A stretch of DNA of 64,000 nucleotides from Fulvimarina pelagi HTCC2506 (GCF_000153705.1 NZ_DS022272.1:2926798-2990797), one strand, 5' to 3'. Counted from the stretch's first letter, positions 10,406 to 20,507 are shown. Notes: generated by a model not told the origin, from the sequence alone. Numbers and translations are program-made.

Positions 10406-11402
10406 GTGAACTCCAGACGAGATCGATCCGGCAGGGCGGCGCGAAACGGTTCTTCTCGACGGCGAGGCGAAAGACCGGCGCACCGATGAGGCGGGGTCGG
10501 TCGGCAAGATCGGCGACGGGGCGCGCAGGGCTTGGCCGGATGCGCAGGCGCAGGGGCGCCGCGGTCGCCTCCGCATGGCCGCTCTGGCGCAGGAGAAGCA
10601 GCGGGATCTTCGTGCCACGCGCCCGCAGATGAAGGCGCCGGGTCCCTTCGAGACCGAGCTGCCGGGGATTGCCGCGCACCTCAAGAACGACGAGCGACAG
10701 CGCCGCACAGCGCGCCGCCTCCTCCGCCGCCCAGAGCGCCTCCTCCAGCCGCCGGGCCGCGACGAGGGTAAGCGCCTCCGCCGGAACGCCGAACGCCTGA
10801 AGGCCCATCGGATAAGGAAGCCCCGCCTCCGAAAGCGCCGGCGCCTCGGTGATCCAGAGAACCGGACGTGAAGGCGCCGCCTCCAGCCGGCCGGCCAGCG
10901 CCATGGCAAAGCCCGCAAGACTCCCCGCATCACGAACCGCATCGCCATGAAGCTCTGCAAGGCCCCGAACCGGAAAGCCACCGCCGAGAGCGCTGTCGAG
11001 AACATCATCGCCTAGAGAGGCCGTCTCGCCGGCCGAAAGTCCGCATGGCCGAGGCTGCAGCGCCGTGCCTGACATGGCGGCCGGAACCGTAGAGGTTCTC
11101 TTCAGTCGCCCCGATTTAGGAAAATCCTCTTTATGACCGCGTTTCATGGGCCAATCGGAAGACCGAGCCTCTCCGGCCTCCCAACGGTTCCAAGAACCGC
11201 TTCCCGCCTCCGCCCGACGCGGAACCTCGTTTCCGTCCTGAAACCAGGTGGCAGGCTTGTCCTCGATCCGGGCGATTTCCTCGCGGAGATGCTCCACGAG
11301 TTGCGGTCCCGACCGACCGAAGCCCGGCCTTTCAGGAGCTCGCGGCCATTCGGACGCACTTACCCGAGGCCCGGATCGCGCCGCCGCGATGCAGACAGAC
11401 AT
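10272..11402 (-). CDS. imuA: ImuA, RecA-like accessory protein of the SOS mutasome
   Basis: About 376 residues from the ATG at 11402, chosen for its strong AAGGAGG ribosome site. The first about 130 residues are polar and poorly conserved-looking. The RecA-like core begins near LGGGFPVRGLAEL, a degenerate P-loop region, followed by PVLWITEAP and LSLVVLEVRG strands. The family supports ImuB and DnaE2 in damage tolerance. It is the first gene of the cassette, and a perfect LexA box lies 62-76 bases upstream of the start. The last about 45 codons overlap imuB out of frame. Confidence 0.85.
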   Translation of the reverse strand: MSVCIAAARSGPRVSASEWPRAPERPGFGRSGPQLVEHLREEIARIEDKPATWFQDGNEVPRRAEAGSGSWNRWEAGEARSSDWPMKRGHKEDFPKSGRLKRTSTVPAAMSGTALQPRPCGLSAGETASLGDDVLDSALGGGFPVRGLAELHGDAVRDAGSLAGFAMALAGRLEAAPSRPVLWITEAPALSEAGLPYPMGLQAFGVPAEALTLVAARRLEEALWAAEEAARCAALSLVVLEVRGNPRQLGLEGTRRLHLRARGTKIPLLLLRQSGHAEATAAPLRLRIRPSPARPVADLADRPRLIGAPVFRLAVEKNRFAPPCRIDLVWSSHDRSFLCAPSSGGKPLPGAVAAETADRPDPARPAGANLALRLTG

Positions 11403-11463
11403 GACTTCCTCCTTCCGCCGCCCCAATGAAGGACAGCCGGCGGTTCGACTCGAAATCGTTATC

Positions 11464-11478
11464 GTTCCCGATATGTTC
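11464..11478 (-). promoter_or_regulatory. LexA box (SOS operator) of imuA-imuB-dnaE2
   Basis: The sequence GTTC-CCGATAT-GTTC matches exactly the alphaproteobacterial LexA recognition pattern GTTC-N7-GTTC (a direct repeat). It lies upstream of imuA. LexA repression and RecA-dependent induction of the whole cassette follow from established knowledge of imuAB-dnaE2 in Caulobacter and rhizobia. Confidence 0.85.
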
Positions 11479-11608
11479 TTATGGATTCCAGAGGCAACCG
11501 AAAGAGTCAAGAATGCCTATAACAGCAAATTTTCCTAGCTAAAGATTCGTACGGAACGGGCTTTCCTGAAACAGCCCTCACGGTCGGCAAACGGCTCGAA
11601 AAGTTCGA

Positions 11609-12679
11609 TCAGCGCCGAAGCTCGTAAACGCCCTCGGGCCGCCAGCGTGGGAGAGGGACGTTGAAGAGGGCCGCATCGGCAAGGGTTTCGAAGGTGTAAC
11701 TGCGGGGCTCGGAGGAAGGCTGGAGATAGCTCGTCTCGCCGGGAAGGCCCATGGGGTAGAGCTCGTTGCGGCTCGCTTCGTAGGCCGCCGTCTCGGCGCT
11801 GCAGACGCGCATGCGCATGTCCTCGGGCTGAAGATCCGGCCGGTTCGGGAGCGATTCGAGATCGGTGCCCGCGGGCCGAAGCGCACCGGCGAAGGCTTCG
11901 CTCATCAGCTTGGCGGCCCGTTCGGCGCGCTCGCGCCCGGTTGTCGCACCAAGGAGGACGACGAGGATACGCCGACCGTCCCGCTCGGCCATGGCCACGA
12001 GATTGCGGCCCGAGGCACAGAGGAAACCCGTCTTCAGGCCGAGCGTGCCCGGAAAATCGGTGAGGAGTACGTTCTCGGTTTCAAGTTTCTTGCCGTCGAT
12101 GACCACGATCGAGGTCGTGAAGAGCTCGCGGTATTCCGGGAAGTCGCGCGTCGCGGCGAGTCCGAGAAGCGCCAGATCGCGCGCCGTCGTATGCTGGCTA
12201 GCCGCGAAGAGGCCGTTCGGATTGTCGAAACGGGTCGCCGTCATGCCGAGGCGAGCGGCGGTCGCGTTCATGCGCGCGGCGAAGGCCTCGACACTGCCGG
12301 CGACCCTCTCGGCGAGCGAGATCGAGACCTCGTTGGCCGAACCGACGACCATGGCGAAGAGCGCATCCTCAAGCCGCATGGCGCGGCCGGCGCTGAGGCC
12401 GGCATGGAGCGAGGCCTCCGTCATAGCGCGCTTGGAGATGGTGACCGGCGTGTCGAGGCTCACCTCGCCGGCCCTCAAGGCCTCGAAGGTGACATAGGCC
12501 GACATCAGCTTCGTCGTCGACGCAGGATACCAGGGGTGGCCGGCCTCTTCGGCGAAAAGGACTGCGCGCGTCCCGGCATCGACGACAAGAGCAGGCGTCG
12601 CATGGGCGAAGGGCGTTGTGAGAATCAGCGGCAGACCGATCACCGCCCGGGCGCGGAGCCGGCGAAGGCTATCCCTCAT
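11609..12679 (-). CDS. D-alanyl-D-alanine carboxypeptidase (peptidase S11, PBP5/6-like)
   Basis: 356 residues with an N-terminal signal peptide (cleavage near AHA-TPA). The three active-site motifs of serine D,D-carboxypeptidases are present: S-T-T-K (about 55), S-A-N (about 113, where S-G-N is commoner) and K-T-G (about 216). The enzyme trims the terminal D-Ala of peptidoglycan stem peptides in the periplasm. The usual C-terminal amphipathic membrane anchor of PBP5 is not obvious; the last about 80 residues are polar. It lies upstream of imuA on the same strand with about 200 bases between them, so it is probably a separate unit. Confidence 0.88.
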   Translation of the reverse strand: MRDSLRRLRARAVIGLPLILTTPFAHATPALVVDAGTRAVLFAEEAGHPWYPASTTKLMSAYVTFEALRAGEVSLDTPVTISKRAMTEASLHAGLSAGRAMRLEDALFAMVVGSANEVSISLAERVAGSVEAFAARMNATAARLGMTATRFDNPNGLFAASQHTTARDLALLGLAATRDFPEYRELFTTSIVVIDGKKLETENVLLTDFPGTLGLKTGFLCASGRNLVAMAERDGRRILVVLLGATTGRERAERAAKLMSEAFAGALRPAGTDLESLPNRPDLQPEDMRMRVCSAETAAYEASRNELYPMGLPGETSYLQPSSEPRSYTFETLADAALFNVPLPRWRPEGVYELRR

Positions 12680-12751
12680 AACCGGGACTCCAGCCCATAC
12701 TAAAGCGGCCCAAAGGACCGACGCGATACCGGCTCTTCATGCGGCTGGCGG

Positions 12752-13429
12752 TCAGAACGGGAGGTACTCTCCCACTTTCGACAACAGCGACTGCGAACCG
12801 CGCAGCCGGCGCTCCTTCGTCGCCTCATCGACGCCGAACTCGCCGACAGGTGCGGCGGCGGAGGGCTGACGGTAATCGAGCGGCGGCTCGGACAGCAGCT
12901 TTCGCGTTTGCCGATCTGCGGCGTTACGTTCGGCCATTCTCTGTTTGTAAAGCTCGGAACGCCTGGCGAGTTCATCCGGCCGGAGCACGTTGGCCTCGCC
13001 GTACTTCTGCGTCTTGGCGAAGTCATAGCCGCTGCCGCGGGTCCGATCGAGATAGTCCTGCGTCACGCCTTCCTTCTGCCGGTTCATCTCGGAAGCCGGC
13101 ACCGGGCCTTCGCCCTGATAGGCGGCCGCTTGCAGGCGGGCAGCGCGCTGCCGTGCAGTCTCCGGGCCGGTCCGCTGCTGAGGCGCTGGAAGGACCGACG
13201 TGTTCTCGGGTGTGCGCAGAGCCTCACGCTCGGTATAGGCGATCGGTTCGGCATCGCTGGACCCACCGAGGGCGACGATGTTGTTCAGATCATCGAACAG
13301 CATCTGACCCTGGCTCTTGCCAGTACCGTAGGTCGGCCCGAGACAGCCTGAAAGCGCGGCTACACCTGCGAACAGGACGGCCTGTCCGGTCCGTTTCATC
13401 AGGATACGGCGTGCGTCGATCGAAATCAT
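12752..13429 (-). CDS. putative lipoprotein of unknown function
   Basis: 225 residues from the ATG at 13429, which is preceded by a purine-rich GAGGGGG; two other in-frame ATGs exist (13459 and 13399). A lipoprotein signal ends in A-L-S-G-C followed by L-G-P-T-Y-G. The mature part is hydrophilic and rich in Arg, Gln and Glu with no domain I recognise. The motif GTGKSQGQML-F-DDL after the lipidation site resembles small conserved outer-membrane-linked lipoproteins next to ileS in Hyphomicrobiales. It follows ileS on the minus strand. Confidence 0.72.
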   Translation of the reverse strand: MISIDARRILMKRTGQAVLFAGVAALSGCLGPTYGTGKSQGQMLFDDLNNIVALGGSSDAEPIAYTEREALRTPENTSVLPAPQQRTGPETARQRAARLQAAAYQGEGPVPASEMNRQKEGVTQDYLDRTRGSGYDFAKTQKYGEANVLRPDELARRSELYKQRMAERNAADRQTRKLLSEPPLDYRQPSAAAPVGEFGVDEATKERRLRGSQSLLSKVGEYLPF

Positions 13430-13625
13430 CAAACTGGCCCCCTCGGCCCTCGTCCCCATGGGCGCGCGACTGGACCCCCCGCATCAGCGCGCCGCTTTTC
13501 CGGCTCTTGTCAGCGGAATCAGGCGACAATGCGCCGTTATGTTAGTCCGCGAAGCGATGTCATAAAACTTCGTCGCCCGCTGTGGCAAGGCGGCGACGCC
13601 TGCCGCCTCGCACGTCTTTGCAAAC

Positions 13626-16600
13626 TCAGGCAGCCGTGGTCAGACGGCCGTCCGCCTTCAGTTCGCGCAGGGCTTCGGCATCCCGCACGGAGACGTCCGG
13701 GAATTCCGGATCGGAGCCGACATCGCCGGTGATCTTCCAGGAACGGGCGCATTTCGCCCCTTGCGCCTTTTCGAAGACGACGGCGACACCTGCGATCTCC
13801 GGCAGACGGAAGGCGTCCGCCGGTCCATCGCCGGCTTCGATCCGAAGGCCCGAGGTGATGGCGATCTCGGCAAAATCCACCGAATCTGCGAGCGCGCGGA
13901 GCTGGTCATCGGTAATATGAACCGTTGGCCAGGCTTCGAGCGAAGAGCCGATCACCTTGTCCCTGCGCTTTTCTTCCAGCGCGCCCATGACGACGCGGCG
14001 CACCTTGCGGATTTCCTTCCAGCGCGCCGCCAGCGCCTCGTCGCGCCAGGCCGGATCGGTGGCGACGAACTGTTCCAGATGAACGGACTTCGCCTTCGGA
14101 TAACGCGAGAGCCAGGCTTCCTCCGTGGTGAAGGGCAGCATGGGCGCAAGCCAGGTCACCAGCCGGTCGAAGATCATCCGCACGACTTGCAGCGATGCCT
14201 TGCGGCGGGTCGCGGACGGCGGATCGCAATAGAGCGAATCCTTCCTCACATCGAAGTAGAAGGCCGACAGTTCGGTGACGACGAAATCGAGAAGCGCGCG
14301 GGAGATGCGCTTGAAGTCGAACCCGTCGTATCCCTTGCGAACCAGTTCGTCGAGCTCGGCGAGGCGGTGGAGCATCAGCCGTTCGAGTTCCGGCATCTCG
14401 TCATGGGAGACCGTCTCGCCGCGATCATGGGCGAGCGTGCCGAGCATCCAGCGGACCGTGTTCCTCAGCTTGCGATAGCTGTCCACATTGGTCTGGAGGA
14501 TCGTCTTGCCGAGCCGAAGGTCCTCCGAATAGTCGGACGAAACAACCCAGAGGCGCAGGATATCGGCGCCGGACTGCTTGATCACCTCTTGCGGCGTGAC
14601 GACGTTACCGAGGGACTTCGACATCTTGCGCCCCTCCTCGTCCATGACGAAGCCATGGGTGAGGACCGCGTTGTAGGGCGCTCGGCCGCGCGTGCCGCAG
14701 CTTTCCAGCAGCGAGGAGTGGAACCAGCCGCGATGCTGGTCGGAGCCTTCGAGATAAAGGTCCGCCGGCCATTTGAGGTCGGGCCGCTTCTCGAGGCAGA
14801 AGGCGTGGGTGGAACCGGAATCGAACCAGACGTCGAGGATGTCGCGGACCATTGCCCAGTTCTCGTTCGCCTTCGAGCCGAGGAAACGCTCTCGCGCGCC
14901 GTCGGCGAACCAGGCATCCGCGCCCTCCTCACGGAAGGCCTGAAGGATGCGCTCGTTGACCGCGTCGTCCTTCAGGATCTCGCCGTCCTCGTTGACGAAG
15001 ACGCAGATCGGCACGCCCCAGGCCCTTTGCCGTGAGAGAACCCAGTCCGGCCGATCGGCGATCATGCCGCGCAGGCGGTTCTGGCCGGAGGTTGGGACGA
15101 AGCGGGTCTGGTCGATCGCGGTCAGGGCGCGGTTGCGCAGGGTATCCTCGCCAGCGGTCTGACCGACCGTGTCCAGCCTATATCCACCGAGATCCTTGTC
15201 CATCTCCACGAACCATTGCGGCGTGTTGCGATAGATCACCGGCTTCTTGGAGCGCCAGGAATGCGGGTAGGTGTGCTTCAGCCGGCCGCGCGCGATCAGG
15301 TTGCCGCGCTCGGTCAGCGCCGCGATGACGCGGGCGTTCGCATCACCCTTCTTGCCCTTGTCGTCGAGAACGCGGGCCGCGCCGCCTTCGGAAGCTTCGT
15401 CGAAGCCCGGCGCATCCTTGGTGTAGAAACCCGCATCGTCGACGGGGAACGGGATTGTCGGATCGATGCCGCGTCTTTCGAGATCACGCTTGGCGTCGAT
15501 GAAGGCGTCGAAGTCCTCCCGGCCGTGGGACGGTGCGGTGTGGACGAAGCCCGTGCCTGCATCGTCTGTGACGTGCTCGCCATAGAGCAGCGGCACCGGA
15601 AACGCGTAGCCGCCGGCAAGGCCCTTGAGGGGATGATCGCAGACGAGGCCTTCCAGATCAGCCGGTGCGACGTCGCCCACGCGCTGCCAGCCGCCCTGCG
15701 GAACGCGGGCCTTGGCGAAGACCTCGCCCGCGAGCGCATCAGCCAGGAGGTAGCGCTCGCCGTGCTTGGCCCAGCGCGGGCTCTCTGGATCGTCCGGCGC
15801 GGTCACGGCATAGACGCCGTAGGAGATGCGGTCTGAGAAAGTGATCGCCCGGTTGCCGGGGATCGTCCAGGGTGTCGTCGTCCAGATGACGACTTTCGCG
15901 TCCTTCAGAAGGAGCGCTGATTCCGTACCGCCAGACAGTCCGTCCACGTCGAGCGCCTGCATCATCGCGCCCATCTGCGCTTCTTGGGACATGCGCACCG
16001 GGAAAGTCGCCCAGATCGTGTCGGACTCGTAGTCGTGATATTCGACCTCGGCCTCGGCGAGCGCGGTCTTTTCGACGACCGACCACATCACCGGCTTGGA
16101 GCCACGATAGAGCTGTCCGCTCATCGCGAACTTCAGGAGCTCGCCGGCGATGACGGCCTCTGAATCGAAGTTCATCGTCAAATACGGCGTCGCGAAATCG
16201 CCCTCGACGCCAAGCCTGCGGAACTCCTCGGTCTGGACGCCGATCCAGTGGGTGGCGAAGTCGCGGCATTCCTGCCGGAACTCGTTGATCGGCACCTGGT
16301 CCTTGTCGAGGCCCTTGGCGCGGTACTGCTCCTCGATCTTCCACTCGATCGGCAGGCCGTGGCAGTCCCAGCCGGGCACGTAGTTGGAATCGTAGCCCCG
16401 CATCTGGAAGGCTCGGGTGATGACGTCCTTCAGCACCTTGTTGAGGGCATGGCCGATGTGGAGATTGCCGTTGGCGTAGGGCGGGCCGTCGTGCAGCACG
16501 TATTTGGGCCTTCCCCGCCCGGCTCTACGCAATTCGCCATAAAGATCCATCGCGTCCCATTTGGCGATCCATTCCGGCTCGGCCTTGGGAAGCCCGGCTC

Positions 16601-16691
16601 GCATCGGAAAATCCGTCTGCGGCAGGAAGAGGGTGGTGGAGTAGTCGAAGGTTTCCGGCGTCTTTGCGCTCGGAGATTTCGTCTCGCTCAT
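13626..16691 (-). CDS. ileS: isoleucyl-tRNA synthetase
   Basis: 1021-residue class Ia synthetase that charges tRNA-Ile. HIGH lies at residues 78-81 and KMSKS in the second half ([11 protein letters not shown]). The CP1 editing domain lies in between, and an anticodon-binding domain with a C-terminal tail follows. The C-terminal tail has only one cysteine of the zinc site found in E. coli-type IleRS (KCARSWKI instead of C-x2-C), so the terminal zinc finger is not formed. The start is the ATG at 16691, 249 bases from the SDR gene upstream. A hairpin at 13588-13608 lies just beyond the stop but lacks a T-run. Confidence 0.96.
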   Translation of the reverse strand: MSETKSPSAKTPETFDYSTTLFLPQTDFPMRAGLPKAEPEWIAKWDAMDLYGELRRAGRGRPKYVLHDGPPYANGNLHIGHALNKVLKDVITRAFQMRGYDSNYVPGWDCHGLPIEWKIEEQYRAKGLDKDQVPINEFRQECRDFATHWIGVQTEEFRRLGVEGDFATPYLTMNFDSEAVIAGELLKFAMSGQLYRGSKPVMWSVVEKTALAEAEVEYHDYESDTIWATFPVRMSQEAQMGAMMQALDVDGLSGGTESALLLKDAKVVIWTTTPWTIPGNRAITFSDRISYGVYAVTAPDDPESPRWAKHGERYLLADALAGEVFAKARVPQGGWQRVGDVAPADLEGLVCDHPLKGLAGGYAFPVPLLYGEHVTDDAGTGFVHTAPSHGREDFDAFIDAKRDLERRGIDPTIPFPVDDAGFYTKDAPGFDEASEGGAARVLDDKGKKGDANARVIAALTERGNLIARGRLKHTYPHSWRSKKPVIYRNTPQWFVEMDKDLGGYRLDTVGQTAGEDTLRNRALTAIDQTRFVPTSGQNRLRGMIADRPDWVLSRQRAWGVPICVFVNEDGEILKDDAVNERILQAFREEGADAWFADGARERFLGSKANENWAMVRDILDVWFDSGSTHAFCLEKRPDLKWPADLYLEGSDQHRGWFHSSLLESCGTRGRAPYNAVLTHGFVMDEEGRKMSKSLGNVVTPQEVIKQSGADILRLWVVSSDYSEDLRLGKTILQTNVDSYRKLRNTVRWMLGTLAHDRGETVSHDEMPELERLMLHRLAELDELVRKGYDGFDFKRISRALLDFVVTELSAFYFDVRKDSLYCDPPSATRRKASLQVVRMIFDRLVTWLAPMLPFTTEEAWLSRYPKAKSVHLEQFVATDPAWRDEALAARWKEIRKVRRVVMGALEEKRRDKVIGSSLEAWPTVHITDDQLRALADSVDFAEIAITSGLRIEAGDGPADAFRLPEIAGVAVVFEKAQGAKCARSWKITGDVGSDPEFPDVSVRDAEALRELKADGRLTTAA

Positions 16692-16940
16692 AGGTGTCTT
16701 TGATCCAGACTAGCGGCCACATCTCGCATCGAAAACGTCTTGTGGCGCGTGAAAATCTTGGGCTGCGCCACAGAAAGGGACGCAGATCTCGCGCGGCTTC
16801 GTCCCGGTCCCTCGTCGCTCTTGTCAGGCGGCGTTCAGAGGGCCGGGCGGCTAATTCGTATCTTGTGGATGATCGCGCGCGACTTTGACATGGCTGTGCC
16901 TTTAGCAAGTGCACAAGCGATTGGAAAGAACGTCAACCGC

Positions 16941-17675
16941 TCACCAGACACTGCGGTCGAACTTGTCGTAGATAATCTTTCGCATCACACGGGTCGCGAG
17001 GCCAGGCGCAAACCGGCCGAAAAGGGAAAAAGCGCGGTTCGAAACGCCGGGAACGACCAGGAAACGCCTGGCCAAAGCGGCCTTTAGGATCGACCGCGCG
17101 GCGGCCTCTGCCGTCATTCGCTTCTCCGCCCGCGCATCCGGCGGCGCATGGCGCGCGGCCTGCGTGGTGCGCATCGGCCCCGGACAGGCGAGCGTCACCG
17201 AAAAGCCCCGCCGCTTCATCGGCTTGCGAATGCTCCTCGCATAGATCGCGATCGCCGATTTCGAGGCTGCGTAGCTCGCCGCGCCCGGATAGCCGACGAA
17301 ATGCGACAGGGAGGACACGAAGACGAGATGGGCACCGTCGTTCAACGATCCCGACCGGACGAGGCCGTTCGCAAGCACGATCGGTGCCTCGGCATTCACT
17401 GCGAGCACCTGGCTATGGGCTTCGGCGGGTATCGTCTCGAACCGGCCGGTCGCGGAGATCCCTGCATTCAGCACGACAAGATCGAACGGCCCCGCCGCGA
17501 TCGCCTCACCAAGCGCCTGGTCGACCGCATCGCGCCACACGAGATCGGCTCGGATCGCCACGTGCTCGCCCTCGTCGCGATCGTGGCCGACCACCTTCCA
17601 GCCTTCGTCGATAAGCCTGTCCGAGATCGCGCGGCCGAGACCAGCTGCCGCTCCGGTGACGAAAGCGCGCTTCAA
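16941..17675 (-). CDS. short-chain dehydrogenase/reductase
   Basis: 244 residues with the classical SDR pattern: a nucleotide-binding T-G-A-A-A-G-L-G at 7-14, N-A-G near 91, an active-site Ser in SSLSH and Y-A-A-S-K near 155. The Rossmann fold suggests NAD(P)H-dependent oxidoreduction. The C-terminal extension is basic and hydrophobic (ALFGRF, TRVMRK), which may attach it to a membrane. Substrate unknown. It overlaps the upstream SDR gene by 4 bases, so the two are translated together and may act on related substrates or form a heterodimer (inference). Confidence 0.8.
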   Translation of the reverse strand: MKRAFVTGAAAGLGRAISDRLIDEGWKVVGHDRDEGEHVAIRADLVWRDAVDQALGEAIAAGPFDLVVLNAGISATGRFETIPAEAHSQVLAVNAEAPIVLANGLVRSGSLNDGAHLVFVSSLSHFVGYPGAASYAASKSAIAIYARSIRKPMKRRGFSVTLACPGPMRTTQAARHAPPDARAEKRMTAEAAARSILKAALARRFLVVPGVSNRAFSLFGRFAPGLATRVMRKIIYDKFDRSVW

Positions 17676-18388
17676 AACCGCGCTCCATGGATCAGTTTGT
17701 GTCTAAGGGTTCGACCAAGGCCCAGTACGGCTCGCGCCCGCTCGGCCGCGATTGTCTCCTCGACCATCGCGGCCATCCTTTCGGGCGAGGCGAAGATCCG
17801 ACGCATACGCTTCGGATCGAAACCGGCCTTATCGTGCATTCCCGTCGCGATCGGACCCGGATGGATCATCGAGACGCCGATACGGCCGCGCCACTCCTCG
17901 CGCAAGGCGCGGGCGAACGCTTCGAGCCCGCCCTTGGAGGCAGCATAGCTGGCGAGATTGGCCGAACCGCCCTGCGCCACCGATCCGATGAGCACGAGCC
18001 GACCGTGTGCTCTTTCGAGGAACGGGAAGAGATGGCGAGCAAGGAGTACCGGCGTTGCGAGGTTTACGGAGAGCGTCTCGCGAATGCTCTCCGCGTCCTC
18101 GTCGAACGGATCGCCGTAGCGGCCGGTCCCGGCATTGAGGACGGCGAGATCGAGACGGTCGATACTCGCCGCGTCGAGCGCTCTTAAGATCGAGGCCACT
18201 GCGTCCGCACCCGCAGAAAGATCCGCCGACACGTAAACTGCATCTTCAGGCACCTTGTCGGGAAACGAGGTACGCCGCCCGGTCAGCACGAGGCGATATC
18301 GCAAGGCCCAGCGCCGCGCGAGAGCCAGCCCCAGACCGGCAGTCGCCCCGGTGATCAGAGCGACAGGCTTGCCTCTGGCGTCCGACAT
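17672..18388 (-). CDS. short-chain dehydrogenase/reductase
   Basis: 238 residues with T-G-A-T-A-G-L-G (13-20), L-N-A-G-T-G, a catalytic Ser in IGSVAQ and Y-A-A-S-K near 152. It overlaps ribF by 1 base and the second SDR by 4, giving a tight ribF-SDR-SDR run on the minus strand. The C-terminal end (ARAVLGLGRTLRHKLIHG) is positively charged. Substrate cannot be named from sequence. The co-transcription with the flavin gene ribF may be incidental. Confidence 0.8.
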   Translation of the reverse strand: MSDARGKPVALITGATAGLGLALARRWALRYRLVLTGRRTSFPDKVPEDAVYVSADLSAGADAVASILRALDAASIDRLDLAVLNAGTGRYGDPFDEDAESIRETLSVNLATPVLLARHLFPFLERAHGRLVLIGSVAQGGSANLASYAASKGGLEAFARALREEWRGRIGVSMIHPGPIATGMHDKAGFDPKRMRRIFASPERMAAMVEETIAAERARAVLGLGRTLRHKLIHGARF

Positions 18389-19380
18389 TAGAAACTGAGA
18401 GCCCGGTCGAGCGGGGAGAGCGGAACAATCTCGGCGAGCACCGCCCGCGCCTCCTCCGCGTCCCGGTCCATCTGGGCGACCAGGGCTCCCGCGCTGTCGA
18501 ACTTGGCCTCGCCGCGCAGCCGCGAGACAAGCGCGACCTCCACCGTCTCGCCGTAGAGATCGCCGGCAAAGTCGAAGATGAAGGTCTCGAAGAGCGCAGC
18601 GCCGTCGTCGAAGGTCGGGCGGCGGCCGTAGCTCGCAACGCCATCGTGAAGACTGCCGTCGGCGCGCCGCAGCCGCACCGCATAGATGCCGTGGGCGAGC
18701 AGTTCGTCCTGCAGCACCAGATTGGCCGTCGGAAAGCCCAGTGTCCGACCCAGCTTCTTGCCATGCACGATCTCGCCCCGGATTGTGAAGCGATAGCCGA
18801 GAAGCCCGGCTGCCTCCTCCACCCGGCCTTCCCTCAAGGCGGCACGGATGCGGCTCGACGAAACGGTCTCGCCGCCCTCGTCCTCGAAGGCGGGCACCAA
18901 GGTCGCACCAAAGCCAAGCCGCAAGCCCGCCCGACCAAGACTTTCCGGTGTTCCGGAGCGTTTTGCACCGTAATGAAAGTCGAACCCGGCCACCACGTGG
19001 GACGCACCGAGGGCCTCCACGAGCACGTCATCCTCGAACTTTTCCGGCGCGATGCCGGCAAAGTCCCTCGTGAACGGCTGTTCGATCACAGCATCAAAGC
19101 CGAGAAGGCCCAGTATCCGTGCCTTCATCGGCGCTGGCGTGATGCGGGCGACGGGCCTGTCGGGCTTGAAGACCGTGCGCGGATGCGGCTCGAAGGTGAG
19201 GCATAGAAGTGGCTTGTTCTCGGCGGCACCGATCTCCACGGCCTTTTCCAGAACCGCGCGATGGCCCCGATGAACGCCGTCGAAATTACCGATCGCGACC
19301 ACGCCGCCGCGAATATCGGCCGGACAATCCTCGACCGAGCCGAGCCGCTGGATTGCTTCGTAACGCCCGGCCAAGATCAC
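18388..19380 (-). CDS. ribF: bifunctional riboflavin kinase / FAD synthetase
   Basis: 330 residues. The N-terminal adenylyltransferase domain has the nucleotide-binding G-N-F-D-G-V-H-R-G-H (about 31-40). The C-terminal riboflavin kinase domain carries GRTLGFPTANL (about 205-215). It converts riboflavin to FMN and FMN to FAD in the cytoplasm. Length is as expected for bacterial RibF. It overlaps the HAD gene upstream by 4 bases and the SDR downstream by 1, so it is operonic. Confidence 0.93.
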   Translation of the reverse strand: MILAGRYEAIQRLGSVEDCPADIRGGVVAIGNFDGVHRGHRAVLEKAVEIGAAENKPLLCLTFEPHPRTVFKPDRPVARITPAPMKARILGLLGFDAVIEQPFTRDFAGIAPEKFEDDVLVEALGASHVVAGFDFHYGAKRSGTPESLGRAGLRLGFGATLVPAFEDEGGETVSSSRIRAALREGRVEEAAGLLGYRFTIRGEIVHGKKLGRTLGFPTANLVLQDELLAHGIYAVRLRRADGSLHDGVASYGRRPTFDDGAALFETFIFDFAGDLYGETVEVALVSRLRGEAKFDSAGALVAQMDRDAEEARAVLAEIVPLSPLDRALSF

Positions 19381-20237
19381 CTCAGGGCCGGCATGAAGTA
19401 TTGCGCCGAAAGGCCGTTCTGGCCGAGGAGTCGCGTCACGCTCTCGGCACTCGGGTCGACAGAATTAAGCTCGTCACCGTGGATGCCACGCGTAATGAAA
19501 AGCACGTCGAGGCCAAACGCCTTCGCACCCTTGATATCGGTCGGCATACCATCGCCGATCGCCAGGATCCTGTGACGCTCAGCCTCTCCGAAGCCGATCC
19601 GCTCGGCGGCCAGCTCATAGATCGGACGGTGCGGTTTGCCGGCAAAGGCGACTTCGCCACCGAGCGCCGCGTATTCCCTCGCAATTGCGCCAGCGCAATA
19701 GATGAGCTTCTCGCCGCGCTGGACGACAACGTCGGGATTGGCGCAGATCATCGTCAGTTCACGATCGCGCAGATCTTTGAGAAGCTCACGATAGTCGTCC
19801 GGCGTCTCGTTCTCGTCGTCGAAAAGGCCGCTCGCCACGATGCGCGAAGCCTCGTCCATCGGCACCCGCTCAACTTCAAGGCCCTTGAAGAGATCGAGGT
19901 CACGCTCCGGGCCGATGTGGTAGACCGGACCGTCGCCCTTCGCGATCAGGTCGCGCGTCGCATCGCCCGAGGTCACGATGTGGTCAAATGCGTTTCGGTC
20001 GAAGCCCATGCTTTCAAGTTGTGCCACGACCCCATCGTGGGGCCGCGGCGAATTTGTAAGAAGCACCACCTTGAGCCCGTCGTGGCGCGCCGAAAGCAGT
20101 GCCTCCTCGGCGGCGGCGAACTTGGAAACTCCGTTGTGAACAACACCCCAGACATCGCAGATGATGGCGCCGTAGCCTTCGGTGACGTCCTCCAACCTTT
20201 CGATCCTGCGACTTTCTTCGGCGGTCGTCTCTGCCAT
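19377..20237 (-). CDS. HAD-superfamily hydrolase, class IIA-like (TIGR01459-type)
   Basis: 286 residues from the ATG at 20237, selected over a longer upstream frame because of the AAGGAG ribosome site 7 bases before it. HAD motif I is I-I-C-D-V-W-G-V-V-H-N-G, with a cap domain of the NagD/class IIA arrangement, and motif IV is G-D-G-M-P-T-D-I-K-G-A. It is probably a phosphatase of a small sugar or nucleotide phosphate. This family commonly precedes ribF in alphaproteobacteria, which agrees with the 4-base overlap here. Exact substrate unknown. Confidence 0.85.
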   Translation of the reverse strand: MAETTAEESRRIERLEDVTEGYGAIICDVWGVVHNGVSKFAAAEEALLSARHDGLKVVLLTNSPRPHDGVVAQLESMGFDRNAFDHIVTSGDATRDLIAKGDGPVYHIGPERDLDLFKGLEVERVPMDEASRIVASGLFDDENETPDDYRELLKDLRDRELTMICANPDVVVQRGEKLIYCAGAIAREYAALGGEVAFAGKPHRPIYELAAERIGFGEAERHRILAIGDGMPTDIKGAKAFGLDVLFITRGIHGDELNSVDPSAESVTRLLGQNGLSAQYFMPALR

Positions 20238-20371
20238 CAACGGCTCCTTCGGTGTCTTTCTGCCAACTGGCGTTAGGGGCAATTGAAGAGCGGGGTCAAG
20301 GCCGCCCCTTGCGCGCGCTCGACGGCGTGGCCAAATGGAGCACGTGCTGCGACATTTTTTGCATTTCCCCG

Positions 20372-20401
20372 CTTGACGCCGGCGCGCCTCCTCCCCTATT
20401 T
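20372..20401 (+). promoter_or_regulatory. heat-shock (RpoH-type) promoter of groESL
   Basis: CTTGAC (20372-20377) and CCTATTT (20395-20401) are separated by 17 bases. This fits the alphaproteobacterial sigma-32 pattern CTTGAC-N16/17-CCTATnT and also passes as a sigma-70 -35 box. Transcription would begin about at the CIRCE operator that follows. Confidence 0.75.
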
Positions 20402-20410
20402 CCGCCGCCG

Positions 20411-20437
20411 TTAGCACTCTCGACCGATGAGTGCTAA
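20411..20437 (+). promoter_or_regulatory. CIRCE operator (HrcA binding site)
   Basis: A perfect inverted repeat TTAGCACTC - 9 bases - GAGTGCTAA, the exact consensus of the HrcA-bound CIRCE element. It sits between the promoter and groES and overlaps the expected transcript start. This gives negative heat-shock control on top of the RpoH-type promoter. Confidence 0.97.
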
Positions 20438-20507
20438 AGTTCATTCGAGCCGGATGCCTCGTCCTGAAGAAGGGTCCGGCATTTCGCACAACAAGGGTTC
20501 AAAGAAC

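Noticed and set aside
10406..11008. N-terminal extension of the imuB frame
   Set aside because: Arg-rich low-complexity sequence that is imuA read in another frame; imuB has a good start at 10405.
13588..13608. Hairpin AGGCGGC/GCCGCCT after ileS as an intrinsic terminator
   Set aside because: No T-run follows on the minus strand; kept only as a note in the ileS entry.
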